Below are positions 51,388 to 59,867 of a stretch of DNA of 64,000 bases, piece after piece. Under the pieces are notes generated by a model, which saw only the letters and a program-made list of their open reading frames with translations, did not search any database and was not told the DNA's origin. The DNA comes from Anaerotignum sp. (GTDB taxonomy: Bacteria > Bacillota > Clostridia > Lachnospirales > Anaerotignaceae): NCBI RefSeq assembly GCF_017483025.1, contig NZ_JAFUMA010000066.1:62001-126000 (forward strand), read 5' to 3'. Every line of letters begins with the position of its first letter. The first letter of the stretch is position 1. A program made the translations under genes and the position numbers.

Positions 51388-53376
51388 TTATTTTTTCACA
51401 AGGCTGCAGATCAGCTCAGCGCAGGTATCGATGCCCATGGATGCATCCAGGCACAGGGTATAGTTGCGGGGTTCTCCCCAGTTCTGCCCGGAAATATTGC
51501 GATAATATGCCGCTCTGGCATCATCGGAGCGCTTCAGATAGCGATAGGCTTCCTCTCTCGTATCGCCATACATCTCCATGATCTTATTCACACGGTATTC
51601 CTTTGGCGCATGGATGAAGATGCGGATCACATTATCATAATTTCGCAGCACATAGTCTGCCGCTCTGCCCACGATGACGCAGGCGCCATTGTCGGCAATT
51701 TTATGGATAACCTGTTCCTGGGCAATGACGGCCTGTTTTACCACTGTCGTACTCAGATATAGCTCATTGAGGATGCCGGGCGCATTATCGTTCAAATCAG
51801 AAATAAACGCTTTATCCAGACCGCTTTCCTGTGCCGCCAGAGCTGTCATTTCTTTATAGTAGAAAGGAATGTTCAGTTTTTCTGCAACCACTTTGCCGAT
51901 CTGCTTGCCGGCAGTACCATGTTCTCTGTTGATAGTGATAATCGTACCGGGCTGAGAAGCCTTGATGATACAATCTGCAATTTCTTCTGCCTTTTCCTCT
52001 TTTTTCAGGCCCCGGAAGAAGGGCACTGTCAGGCAAAGGATAACAACAACTGCTACCATATCAGCCATAGGCGCCGCAAACAGGATACCATTGATACCGT
52101 TGCCCGCTTCTGCGCTTTCCAGGAAACGAGGCAGGAAGAGAGCCAGAGGTGTAAAGCAAACGATGTCTCGGATCAGAGATGCCACCACCGCGCGAACGGA
52201 CTTGCCGATGGACTGGAAGAACACCGCTGTCATCTTCACCAGGCAAGTAATGGACATCAAAGAAAGATAAATACGGAAGGTCTTGATGGCAAATTCCTGA
52301 TACAATGCGTTCCCGGAACCAAAAATACCAATGACCAATTCAGGGCGAAGCTGGAAAATCAACGTTGCCACAATGCCAACAACCAACGTGGATTTCAGCA
52401 CCAGCTGATAGGTTTCGCGCACACGATCCATGCGTTTCGCGCCGTAGTTGTACCCGAAAATAGGCTGACCGCCCAGAACAATACCCGTTACGATATTGCA
52501 GACTACCGTATACACTTTTGTCTGGATACTGAATACGGAAATAGGAATATCAGGGCCGTATTTAGACAATGCGCCATAATGAGCCAGCGTCATATTGCCG
52601 ACCAGAGACAGCACAACAATGGAGATCTGCGTCACGAAGGTGGCTGCCCCCAGGGAAATGGTGCTGCGCAGGATGGCCCCATCTGGAAGAAAGCTTCTCT
52701 TTGTCAGAACAAAGCTCTTCGGCTTTCTGAAATAAACGGCGCATACAACGAAAGATGCTACCTGACCGATGGCTGTGGCCCATGCCGCACCGGCAATGCC
52801 CCATTTCAGCAGAAAAATGAAAACAGGGTCTAAAATGATATTGATGACAGCCCCTGTCAGCATAGCTGCCATGGCAAAGGCAGGGCTGCCATCCGCACGG
52901 ATCATGCTGTTCATCACATTCAGCAGCAGATAGAAGGGGAAGAACGCCGCCACGATACGGAAATATTCCACCGCCATATCCAAAGTCTGGCTGGATGCAC
53001 CAAAGAGACTCATCAGAGGTGTGGCAAACAGCTGACAGATCAGCAGCAGAACGATACTGATCAGGAATGTAACGGTGATGCCTGTACCTACGCATTTATG
53101 GGCACTGTCGGAGTCCTTTCTGCCGGCACAGATGCTCAGATAAGAGGCTGCACCATCCCCTACGCACCATGCAAAAGCATTGGCAATACAGATAACAGGG
53201 AAGGATACCCCTGTTGCTGCGTTACCCAGATAGCCCAATTCACTGTTGCCGATAAAAATCTGATCGACGATATTATAAAGGGCACTGATCAAAAGCCCCA
53301 TGACACAGGGCACAGAGAATTTCAGCAATAACTTCGAAATTTTCTCCTGCCCCAGGATCATATTTTCATTTTCCAT
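51388..53376 (-). CDS. MATE efflux transporter fused to a cytidylate kinase-like domain
   Basis: A 662-residue fusion. Residues 1 to about 455 are a 12-helix MATE transporter (LLLKFSVPCVMGLLISALYNIVDQIFIG, NSMIRADGSPAFAM, PIFGYNYGAKRMDRVR). Residues about 477-662 are a cytidylate kinase-like domain: IITINREHGTAGKQIGKVVAEKL has the GxxGxxIG P-loop variant, IPFYYKE and VIVGRAADYVL follow, and a DVIRIFIHAP-like strand. MATE pumps expel cations or drugs with Na+ or H+; the kinase-like domain may bind or phosphorylate a nucleotide. It is preceded by a guanine-type riboswitch. GGAGGAG ribosome site. Confidence 0.88.
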   Translation of the reverse strand: MENENMILGQEKISKLLLKFSVPCVMGLLISALYNIVDQIFIGNSELGYLGNAATGVSFPVICIANAFAWCVGDGAASYLSICAGRKDSDSAHKCVGTGITVTFLISIVLLLICQLFATPLMSLFGASSQTLDMAVEYFRIVAAFFPFYLLLNVMNSMIRADGSPAFAMAAMLTGAVINIILDPVFIFLLKWGIAGAAWATAIGQVASFVVCAVYFRKPKSFVLTKRSFLPDGAILRSTISLGAATFVTQISIVVLSLVGNMTLAHYGALSKYGPDIPISVFSIQTKVYTVVCNIVTGIVLGGQPIFGYNYGAKRMDRVRETYQLVLKSTLVVGIVATLIFQLRPELVIGIFGSGNALYQEFAIKTFRIYLSLMSITCLVKMTAVFFQSIGKSVRAVVASLIRDIVCFTPLALFLPRFLESAEAGNGINGILFAAPMADMVAVVVILCLTVPFFRGLKKEEKAEEIADCIIKASQPGTIITINREHGTAGKQIGKVVAEKLNIPFYYKEMTALAAQESGLDKAFISDLNDNAPGILNELYLSTTVVKQAVIAQEQVIHKIADNGACVIVGRAADYVLRNYDNVIRIFIHAPKEYRVNKIMEMYGDTREEAYRYLKRSDDARAAYYRNISGQNWGEPRNYTLCLDASMGIDTCAELICSLVKK

Positions 53377-53415
53377 TTTCTTCTCCTCCTTTTCTTCCTG
53401 AATAAAAACGAAATC

Positions 53416-53478
53416 AAAAAAACCGTAATGGCTTTGCTATATTCCTTCTGAAAAAGGCTTATAGCAAAACTATTACGG
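53416..53478 (-). terminator. Expression-platform terminator of the purine riboswitch
   Basis: CCGTAAT and TTTTGCTATA pair with TATAGCAAA and ATTACGG around a loop, then TTTTTTT on the minus strand. The 5' arm is aptamer sequence (P3 and the 3' side of P1), so a bound ligand blocks the terminator. Confidence 0.85.
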
Positions 53479-53520
53479 TAGTTTGTAGACACATTCATCC
53501 AATCATGAATTTATATAAGC
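53457..53520 (-). promoter_or_regulatory. Purine riboswitch aptamer, guanine type
   Basis: The minus-strand RNA fits the three-way purine aptamer: P1 GCTTAT/ATAAGC, P2 ATTCAT/ATGAAT, junction GTGTCTAC in place of TTTCTAC, P3 AACTA/TAGTT, then TTGCT where the discriminating base is C (position 74 of xpt numbering), which selects guanine-like ligands. Position 51 is U, so the 2'-deoxyguanosine class is less likely. Confidence 0.88.
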
Positions 53521-53561
53521 ATTTATAAAATTGTACAGTCATCGGAACTATACAATGAGAT

Positions 53562-53590
53562 ATTATAGCACAGTCTTCCCCGCGATGCAA
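53562..53590 (-). promoter_or_regulatory. Promoter of the guanine riboswitch
   Basis: TTGCAT and TATAAT separated by 17 bp, 40 bp upstream of the aptamer. Confidence 0.7.
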
Positions 53591-53601
53591 TACCCTCTTG
53601 C

Positions 53602-53631
53602 AGAAAAACAGCGGCGGAACGTTCCGCCGCT
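53602..53631 (-). terminator. Terminator of the second LTA synthase gene
   Basis: AGCGGCGGAA/TTCCGCCGCT with a CG loop on the minus strand, followed by GTTTTTCTG. Confidence 0.85.
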
Positions 53632-53661
53632 ATTCTGCCTTTCTGTTGTGTTTCCATTCGC

Positions 53662-55917
53662 TTATCGCTTGCTGTCTCTTTCCTGCTGGATCTCCAGCCG
53701 TCTCTTTGTTGCTTCATCCAGGCCTTCCATAGCCGCCTCATCCAAAAGACGTTTTTCTTCTTTCAGTTCATCTGTATAAGGAAGCAGACGCCCTTCCAGA
53801 TAAACATATTCTTCGGAGGTTCGGAAGATGGTATTGCTGGAGCCCACCTGGCTGATGGTGACTACATCCCAGTCCTCAAGGTGGCTCTTTTTCAGCTTCA
53901 GCATATTGGTATTGATGAACTTGCGGGATTGCTTTTCGCCATTGATATATACCTGGCTCCATTTCGTAAAGTTTTCCCCGATGAGGGTGTAATATCCCTC
54001 CACGGATTCACTCATATACAAAATCTTCGCATCCCGAACGCCCATTACCATATGGCCTTCTGTGATAACGGGATTCCCGTCATATACATACTGCTTGCCA
54101 TAGAGCAGGTCATACTGCAGCAGCTCCAGGTCCATCATGTATTCATAGTTATTGGTATCTTTTCTTGCCTGATGATAATTGAAAACGGTGCCTGCATGCA
54201 GACCCAGACGTTCCATAACCGTCGCCATCAGCTGATAGGTAGGGATCGTTCCGTCCTGTTTTTCCAGGCCGATATTATCCCAGATCACATAATTGGTGTT
54301 GAACAGGGAATTGCTCTTCATATCGGAATCCTGCAGGCCCAGCGTAGGCAGATGGTCGCCATAGAATACGACTACTGCAGGCTCTCCCCGTTTATCCACC
54401 ATATCCACCAGATTTTTCGCAAAGGTATCCATTTCGTATACCTGGTTACAGTAATAATCCCACTGGTTATTCTTTTCCTGTGTCTCCAGACCGCCTGCCA
54501 TCAGATGAGGGTCCTTGCTGATCCTTTCTTCGGGATAGCTGCCGTGGCCCTGTACGGTGATGGTAAATACAAAGTCCTGCTGTTCTGTGCTATCCAGACA
54601 GTCTTCAATATGGGTCAGCAGCACATCGTCCTTCGCCCAGCCTGTCTCAGTGGTTTTGAAATTCATGAATTCCTTACATACGAAGGTGTCGAAACCGATA
54701 TTATTGAATACCTTCGCACGGCTATAGAAATTACCGCTGTGGTTATGGATGGCATGGGTGCCATAGCCAAAAGAGCCAAAGGCCGTTGCGGCACTTTCTG
54801 CCGTGTTTTCCTTCAGATATGTCTTGTAGGGATATTCCCCGGGGCCAAAATATCTCAGGCTCATGCCTGTCAGCACTTCAAATTCCGTATTCGCTGTGCC
54901 CGCGCCGATGGAAGGCACCTGGCAATAGCCAGAAGAATATTCTTCTGCCATTTTTCTCAGATTGGGCAGCGGGTCTTTAGATGTCTGCAGCGCCTCAAAT
55001 TCCGATGTATCAAAGAAGGATTCCAGCTGTACCACGATCACATTGGGCAGCACTTTTGCTTCCGATGTGTTTTCCGTTATGGCTCTGTCATTGCTGACTT
55101 CCATCATCTTCGCTTCTGTATAGCCATTGGGCTCGGAAATCCCTGTATTAAAGATACTTGCCGCGAAGCAATAGGGAAGACCATAATCCTGATATGCGAA
55201 TGCGATATTTGCAAAATACGTAGAAACGATACGATTTTCGACCACATAATCTGTCAGGGCCACATAGCCGCCAAAGGATGCCGCAACCAATACCCCAGAC
55301 AACAGATAATTGATCTTTCCTTTATACTTCCCGGCCATTTTCCAAAGGTAGATGACCAACAGGATAGCAAACACGATGGCAGCGATCAACCCTGCCAGTT
55401 CCAGATTATTGAAATAATTCGTGGAAATGGAAAGACCTTCCTGCAGCGTCTTCAGATCCTGCGCATTGAAGGGTGTTACTCGTCTGGACAGGATGACGCC
55501 GTTCACAATACCAAGGGTCAGCCAGAGCAGCGTGATGATCACGCGGGTAAATACACGCCGTTTGAACAGATACGTGATGGAAAACGTCACAAAGATCATA
55601 AAAGCATTATACAGAAACGCCTTTGTAGATACCCTGGAATATTCCCATGCTGCAAACACAGAATGTCGGGAAATGGCTTCGATGATAAAATAAATGATGA
55701 TCGCCCATACCCCATGCAGCACCAGAGAAAACTGATTCAGTCGAGGATAGATTTCCTGCAGCTTTTTCCCAAAAGCACTGTTTTGAAATGCCTCTGTTTT
55801 TGCAATGTGGTGATCACACAGCTTCTGGCGAAACGCCTTCACATTCGACCATCTCAATGCTTTCAATTGATTTATCGCGCCTTTGATATCAGGCTTTTTT
55901 ATCCGAATTTTTCTCAT
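53662..55917 (-). CDS. LTA synthase family protein with extended N- and C-terminal regions
   Basis: A 751-residue membrane enzyme. A basic 60-residue N-terminus precedes about five helices. The extracellular sulfatase-like domain has NVIVVQLESFFD (metal glutamate), GAGTANTEFEVLTGM (catalytic threonine), HNHSGNFYSRAK and VVFYGDHLPTLG. About 130 residues beyond the usual end (MVMGVRDAKILYMSESVEG onwards) form an extra domain that may bind carbohydrate, ending in a charged helical tail. It probably makes or modifies a polyglycerol-phosphate polymer. It is encoded behind an intrinsic terminator that lies between its promoter and start. Confidence 0.88.
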   Translation of the reverse strand: MRKIRIKKPDIKGAINQLKALRWSNVKAFRQKLCDHHIAKTEAFQNSAFGKKLQEIYPRLNQFSLVLHGVWAIIIYFIIEAISRHSVFAAWEYSRVSTKAFLYNAFMIFVTFSITYLFKRRVFTRVIITLLWLTLGIVNGVILSRRVTPFNAQDLKTLQEGLSISTNYFNNLELAGLIAAIVFAILLVIYLWKMAGKYKGKINYLLSGVLVAASFGGYVALTDYVVENRIVSTYFANIAFAYQDYGLPYCFAASIFNTGISEPNGYTEAKMMEVSNDRAITENTSEAKVLPNVIVVQLESFFDTSEFEALQTSKDPLPNLRKMAEEYSSGYCQVPSIGAGTANTEFEVLTGMSLRYFGPGEYPYKTYLKENTAESAATAFGSFGYGTHAIHNHSGNFYSRAKVFNNIGFDTFVCKEFMNFKTTETGWAKDDVLLTHIEDCLDSTEQQDFVFTITVQGHGSYPEERISKDPHLMAGGLETQEKNNQWDYYCNQVYEMDTFAKNLVDMVDKRGEPAVVVFYGDHLPTLGLQDSDMKSNSLFNTNYVIWDNIGLEKQDGTIPTYQLMATVMERLGLHAGTVFNYHQARKDTNNYEYMMDLELLQYDLLYGKQYVYDGNPVITEGHMVMGVRDAKILYMSESVEGYYTLIGENFTKWSQVYINGEKQSRKFINTNMLKLKKSHLEDWDVVTISQVGSSNTIFRTSEEYVYLEGRLLPYTDELKEEKRLLDEAAMEGLDEATKRRLEIQQERDSKR

Positions 55918-55974
55918 TTACAGACAACTCCTTATGATTTCTGCTTTGAATCATTTCAAAGCTTCAAACGGAAC

Positions 55975-56007
55975 AAAAAACGTCCTTTGCAGCAATCTGC
56001 AAAGGAC
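55975..56007 (-). terminator. Intrinsic terminator in the leader of the second LTA synthase
   Basis: A perfect 11-bp stem GTCCTTTGCAG/CTGCAAAGGAC with an ATTG loop, then a G and six T, on the minus strand. It lies downstream of a good promoter (56033-56061) and upstream of the LTA gene. Confidence 0.85.
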
Positions 56008-56032
56008 ATAAATGATACAAGACTACTTTCTG

Positions 56033-56061
56033 ATGATAGACTTGAAATGTCGATTTGTCAA
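56033..56061 (-). promoter_or_regulatory. Promoter of the second LTA synthase gene
   Basis: TTGACA and TATCAT separated by 17 bp on the minus strand. Confidence 0.65.
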
Positions 56062-56076
56062 GTTTTTAAGAGAATT

Positions 56077-56196
56077 TTAAGAAATTCCCAGCATATTCTC
56101 AATAAAGATCCCGCAGCCTCTTTCCGGGCCATTGACCATCACATAAGCCACAGCCCCAATGAGTTTCCCATCCTGCAAAATTAGACTGCCGCTCAC
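56077..56196 (-). pseudogene. 3' fragment of spoIVB (duplicated, diverged)
   Basis: The minus strand codes SGSLILQDGKLIGAVAYVM then VNGPERGCGIFIENMLGIS and a stop. It matches the last 37 residues of intact SpoIVB (57265-58293) with about ten changes, including SGSP to SGSL beside the catalytic serine. DNA identity is roughly 80 percent over 105 bp. The stop codon of the nucleotidyltransferase gene falls at its upstream edge. Confidence 0.85.
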
Positions 56197-57008
56197 GAGT
56201 GATTATCATTACGGATAACATCTATCTGCCTCCCTGAAATCACTTTTTTCAATTCGCAGATAATCCTTGCAACATCTTCGCCCACGCTATCCAAATCTGT
56301 AAACAAATCTGCGTATAGCTGATTGATATTTTCCTCAAAATTGGCAGGAAGCACACTGCACTGTTTTTTGCACAGGGAGACAAGACGTTTTTCACCCGGA
56401 TGAGTCAGCTCGTTCATCGCCCAGATAATATCAAAGTAGGACTCCATAAATGCCGCGGTTCTGTGTCCGATACTCACCAAGTCTTTCCGCTCTACTGCCT
56501 TTGCAATTTGCAATGGATAAGCCGGCATTGCATCGGATATAAGCTTCATGTTTTTGCTTATGATATTTTCTTTCAGCTGCTTTGGATATGGCATTGAGAA
56601 ACGATCTTTAACAGCCTGTAAACGTCCATCTCTGTCATAAATGATTTTGCAGGTTTTCAAATTATGCCACATACATGTAGTGTAACCATTACATGCCTGA
56701 TATTGCTCTACTACAGAAGCGACATTTTCTGCAAAGCTATCCAGATCACGATAAAGGATATCGATGTCAATTCCATTCTTTAAAACACAGTTATCTTCAT
56801 ATTCCCAAAAATGGTTGCCGATTTCCATGAAGGAACAATACTTTTCTAATATGCAGAGACGCACATCCTCCTCTATCGCTGAAGTGCAATACAGATAAAC
56901 ATCGTAATCTGATTTTTTATCATATACTTCGCCTGCCCGGGAACCACCTAAAGCAATTGCTTCGATTTGCGGCAAAGCTGCGAATTCATCAAATAATTTT
57001 TCTACCAT
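56193..57008 (-). CDS. Nucleotidyltransferase-fold protein (DUF4037-like)
   Basis: A 271-residue protein with the polymerase-beta-type motif GGSRAGEVYDKKSDYDVYLY: GS, then DYD as metal ligands, and a third aspartate in GIDIDILY. The helical C-terminal part resembles aminoglycoside or lincosamide nucleotidyltransferase relatives. Any antibiotic link is conjecture. The ATG at 57008 follows GGAGG; a TTG start five codons upstream is less likely. The gene is richer in A and T than its neighbours and stands between a spoIVB fragment and intact spoIVB, which suggests acquisition. Confidence 0.75.
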   Translation of the reverse strand: MVEKLFDEFAALPQIEAIALGGSRAGEVYDKKSDYDVYLYCTSAIEEDVRLCILEKYCSFMEIGNHFWEYEDNCVLKNGIDIDILYRDLDSFAENVASVVEQYQACNGYTTCMWHNLKTCKIIYDRDGRLQAVKDRFSMPYPKQLKENIISKNMKLISDAMPAYPLQIAKAVERKDLVSIGHRTAAFMESYFDIIWAMNELTHPGEKRLVSLCKKQCSVLPANFEENINQLYADLFTDLDSVGEDVARIICELKKVISGRQIDVIRNDNHS

Positions 57009-57213
57009 GCCCATGGCCTCCAATCATAAACAAATATCTATAAATCCAGTATAGCATAAAAACAAAAAACAATAGAAGACAAACTCCAAAATGTAATTTC
57101 TGTTTGCAATCACAACCTCATTTGCACCTTTACAGAACACAACAATCCGGCCGTATTCTTCAAATTGGCTAAAGGTATATATTTCATAATTGTGCCTCTC
57201 TTTCTTTTTGTAC

Positions 57214-57258
57214 ATAAAAAGCAGGCAACACAATAAAATATTCATTGCATTACCTGCT
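57214..57258 (-). terminator. Terminator of spoIVB
   Basis: AGCAGG/CCTGCT extended by CAAT/ATTG in an imperfect stem, then TTTTTATG on the minus strand. The following 57009-57213 stretch is AT-rich and has no gene I can support. Confidence 0.65.
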
Positions 57259-57264
57259 TTACGG

Positions 57265-58293
57265 TTATTCAGCCGCTTCTAACATATTCTCTATAAAAAT
57301 GCCATAGCCTCTCGTCGGATCATTGACCATCACATGGGTCACAGCCCCGATGAGCTTCCCATCCTGCAAAATTGGGCTGCCGCTCATGCCCTGCACGATA
57401 CCGCCTGTCAACGCTAGCAGTTCTTCATCGGTGATGCGGATGGTCATATCCTTATTGTTTTTCCCGCCGTTTCGATTGATACTTTCAATCTTCAGAGAAT
57501 ATTCCTTCACCGCTCCGCCTTCCAGATTGGAAAGAAGAACGGCTTCACCTTTTCTGATTTCCTCCGCTGCGGCAATAGAAAAAGCTGCTCCGCTGAAAGC
57601 TGCTTTCTCCGCTGTACCATAAATGCCTGCCTCCGTATTTTTTTCGATGCAGGCCAGTTTCCCCTCCGTATCTACTTTTCCTGTCAGTTCCCCTGCTTTG
57701 CCTTTCTCTCCTTTTATGATTTCCGTCAGGTCGGCCTCCAACAGAGAACCTTCCCGTATCGACATCAGTTCGCCCGTATCCACATCGTAGACACCATGGC
57801 CCAATGCCCCGAAATTGCCATTATTCGGGTCATAATAGGTCACAGTGCCAATGCCCTGGATGCTGTCCCTGATCCAGACGCCGATCTTGTAAGTCTGATC
57901 TGCCATACTGAATACAGGGGTGATCTTCACTTCCTTTTTCCTGCCATCTCGTTCCAGAAGCAGTTTCATCGGCTCGCCGCCGCTGTTTTCCACTGCCGTA
58001 AGAAATGCTTCCTTATTTTCCAGTTCCTTCCCATCCGCCTGCAAAATCAGATCTCCAATCTTCAGGACGCCTTTGCTTGGCTCATAGGTCTCGTTATCCT
58101 CGCCGCTGACAAAGCCCGTCCCCAAAACCAGAAGACCTTTTGTATCCATGGTAACGCCGACGGTCTGCCCTACCGGCACCAACTCCTGCGCTTCCGATGC
58201 CCGGGCCGTTTGGGGCAGCCAGAGCAGAATGGGTATCAAAACTGCCAAAATCGGAAATACTGAAAAAAATCGTTTTTTCTCCGTCTGCTGCAT
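57265..58293 (-). CDS. spoIVB: SpoIVB peptidase (S55)
   Basis: A 342-residue serine peptidase of the forespore that cleaves SpoIVFA to start sigma-K processing. It has an N-terminal membrane anchor (VFPILAVLIPILLWL), a PDZ domain (GVLKIGDLILQADGKEL) and the S55 catalytic domain with His in GALGHGVYD and Ser in QGMSGSPILQDG. ATG at 58293 follows GGAGAGGAG; in-frame codons upstream are untranslated leader. Its 3' end is partly duplicated at 56077-56196. Confidence 0.93.
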   Translation of the reverse strand: MQQTEKKRFFSVFPILAVLIPILLWLPQTARASEAQELVPVGQTVGVTMDTKGLLVLGTGFVSGEDNETYEPSKGVLKIGDLILQADGKELENKEAFLTAVENSGGEPMKLLLERDGRKKEVKITPVFSMADQTYKIGVWIRDSIQGIGTVTYYDPNNGNFGALGHGVYDVDTGELMSIREGSLLEADLTEIIKGEKGKAGELTGKVDTEGKLACIEKNTEAGIYGTAEKAAFSGAAFSIAAAEEIRKGEAVLLSNLEGGAVKEYSLKIESINRNGGKNNKDMTIRITDEELLALTGGIVQGMSGSPILQDGKLIGAVTHVMVNDPTRGYGIFIENMLEAAE

Positions 58294-58460
58294 CTTCTCC
58301 TCTCCCAACTGTATTTTTCGGAACAAAAATTTGACGTTTTTTGCTCCGTATTTACTTTCTCTGAAAAAGAAAATCGATATACCGCCCAAAAGCACCAGAA
58401 TCATACAACCTGCGACAGCTTCAAAGAAATCGTCCTCTGGCAATTTTTTTATTTTGAAAT

Positions 58461-58486
58461 GAAAAAAGGGTGCCTTAGACACCCTT
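58461..58486 (-). terminator. Terminator of dacF
   Basis: AAGGGTG/CACCCTT on the minus strand followed by TTTTTC; the dacF stop codon lies in the stem. Confidence 0.75.
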
Positions 58487-59654
58487 AAAACCACTGACGA
58501 AGCATCCGCTGCAGCATGGTATTGATATTGGCCTTTTCCACCGTTTCCGCTGTTACCAGATCCGTTCGCCCCACTTCCTCGCCGTTGATGAGATAAACCA
58601 GTTCGCCTGCCTTTTCTCCCGCTGCCACAGGGGCATCCATGCCGGGTAAAGTTTCCGCCCTTGTTTCCCAATCGCTTCCTGCATCCTTTTTCAGAAGCAT
58701 GGAAATTTCTTCTTTTACTATTATAGGAACAGTATTCTTCATCCCCTTCGTCACGGGGATCTCTGCCATCTCCTGCCCCGCAGGCAGACCCTTTTGGGCG
58801 CTAAAATTTGCAAAGCCATAATCCAGCAGCTTCATAGTCTCCTGAAAGCGCACCTTGAAATCAGGCGCCGCCATGACAACACCGATCAGATGCAGCCCAT
58901 TTCGCTCTGCCGTGCCAGAAAGGCAATAAAGGGCTTTTCCGGTAGAGCCTGTTTTCAGCCCCGTTGCTCCTTCGTACCATTTGATGAGCTTATTGGTGTT
59001 CGTCAGGCCAAATTCAGATTCCCCCTTGCGGGTCTTATGTACAATAGTATCCTGCCATGTGGTGGTGTATTCCTGAATTTCAGGGAAACGGGTCATCAGT
59101 TCCCGGCTCATCAGAGCGATATCATAGGCGCTGGTCTCGTGTCCATCCACATCCAGCCCGCAGGCATTGACGAAATGAGTCTCTTGCATGCCCAGTTCTT
59201 CCGCCTTTTTATTCATCCGCTCCACAAAAGCCTCTTCGCTGCCTGCCACAAATTCTGCCATAGCCACCGCCGCATCATTGGCAGAAGCAATGGCGATGCA
59301 TTTCGTCATATCTGCCGCTGTCTGGTTCTCTCCCGGCTCTAAAAACACCTGTGAACCGCCCATGCTGGCTGCGTGTTCGCTGACCTGCACACTGTCCTCC
59401 CATTTGAATTGCCCCGCCTCTTCTGCTTCATAGATCAAAAGCATGGTCATCACCTTCGTCACGCTGGCAGGGGGCATAGCTTCGTGGCTGTTCTTTTCGT
59501 ATAATACCTTCCCCGTTCCTGCATCCATCAGCACCGCACTTTTGCTTTCCAACGTCAGCGGGTCTGTCTCCTCTGCATAGACAGGCAATAGCGACCCGAT
59601 CACAAAAATCAGCGTCATCAGTGCCGCCAAAAACCCCTTTCCGTATTTTTTCAT
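58485..59654 (-). CDS. dacF: D-alanyl-D-alanine carboxypeptidase (DacF/PBP5 type)
   Basis: A 389-residue S11 carboxypeptidase that trims peptidoglycan pentapeptides. The signal peptide ends SLLPVYAEE; SVTK (in PPASVTKVM) is the nucleophile motif, SAND the second and KTGSTGKA the third. The C-terminal beta domain and amphipathic helix (NINTMLQRMLRQWF) for membrane binding are present. Its place beside spoIVB fits a sporulation role as with B. subtilis DacF, but vegetative use is possible. Confidence 0.92.
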   Translation of the reverse strand: MKKYGKGFLAALMTLIFVIGSLLPVYAEETDPLTLESKSAVLMDAGTGKVLYEKNSHEAMPPASVTKVMTMLLIYEAEEAGQFKWEDSVQVSEHAASMGGSQVFLEPGENQTAADMTKCIAIASANDAAVAMAEFVAGSEEAFVERMNKKAEELGMQETHFVNACGLDVDGHETSAYDIALMSRELMTRFPEIQEYTTTWQDTIVHKTRKGESEFGLTNTNKLIKWYEGATGLKTGSTGKALYCLSGTAERNGLHLIGVVMAAPDFKVRFQETMKLLDYGFANFSAQKGLPAGQEMAEIPVTKGMKNTVPIIVKEEISMLLKKDAGSDWETRAETLPGMDAPVAAGEKAGELVYLINGEEVGRTDLVTAETVEKANINTMLQRMLRQWF

Positions 59655-59800
59655 CCGCCCATTCCTCCCAAAAACATCTTACTGACACTGTATGTTTTCC
59701 TCAAAAAAGATATGTCTTTCGAAAAAATTTGTCGACTTTCTTAATTCTTTCTTAAATTCATGGAATTTTAATAAAAACCCCTTCGTTTTATAATATAATC

Positions 59801-59830
59801 TTGATATAGTTGTTACAACTTTGATATAAT
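59801..59830 (+). promoter_or_regulatory. Promoter of the SLH acidic-repeat gene with a small palindrome
   Basis: TTGATA and TATAAT separated by 18 bp. AGTTG and CAACT form a palindrome within the spacer (59809-59821), a possible operator. Confidence 0.55.
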
Positions 59831-59867
59831 GTCATTATCTATGAAAAGAAAAAGGAGGTCTTTCTCT

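Noticed and set aside
53881-56184. A 767-codon plus-strand frame opposite the second LTA synthase
   Set aside because: Antisense shadow of a clear gene; rich in His, Cys and Phe as expected of complement frames.
57009-57245. A 73-codon minus-strand frame (starting in the spoIVB terminator hairpin)
   Set aside because: Its start lies inside the hairpin, there is no ribosome site, composition is simply AT-rich and no family was recognised.
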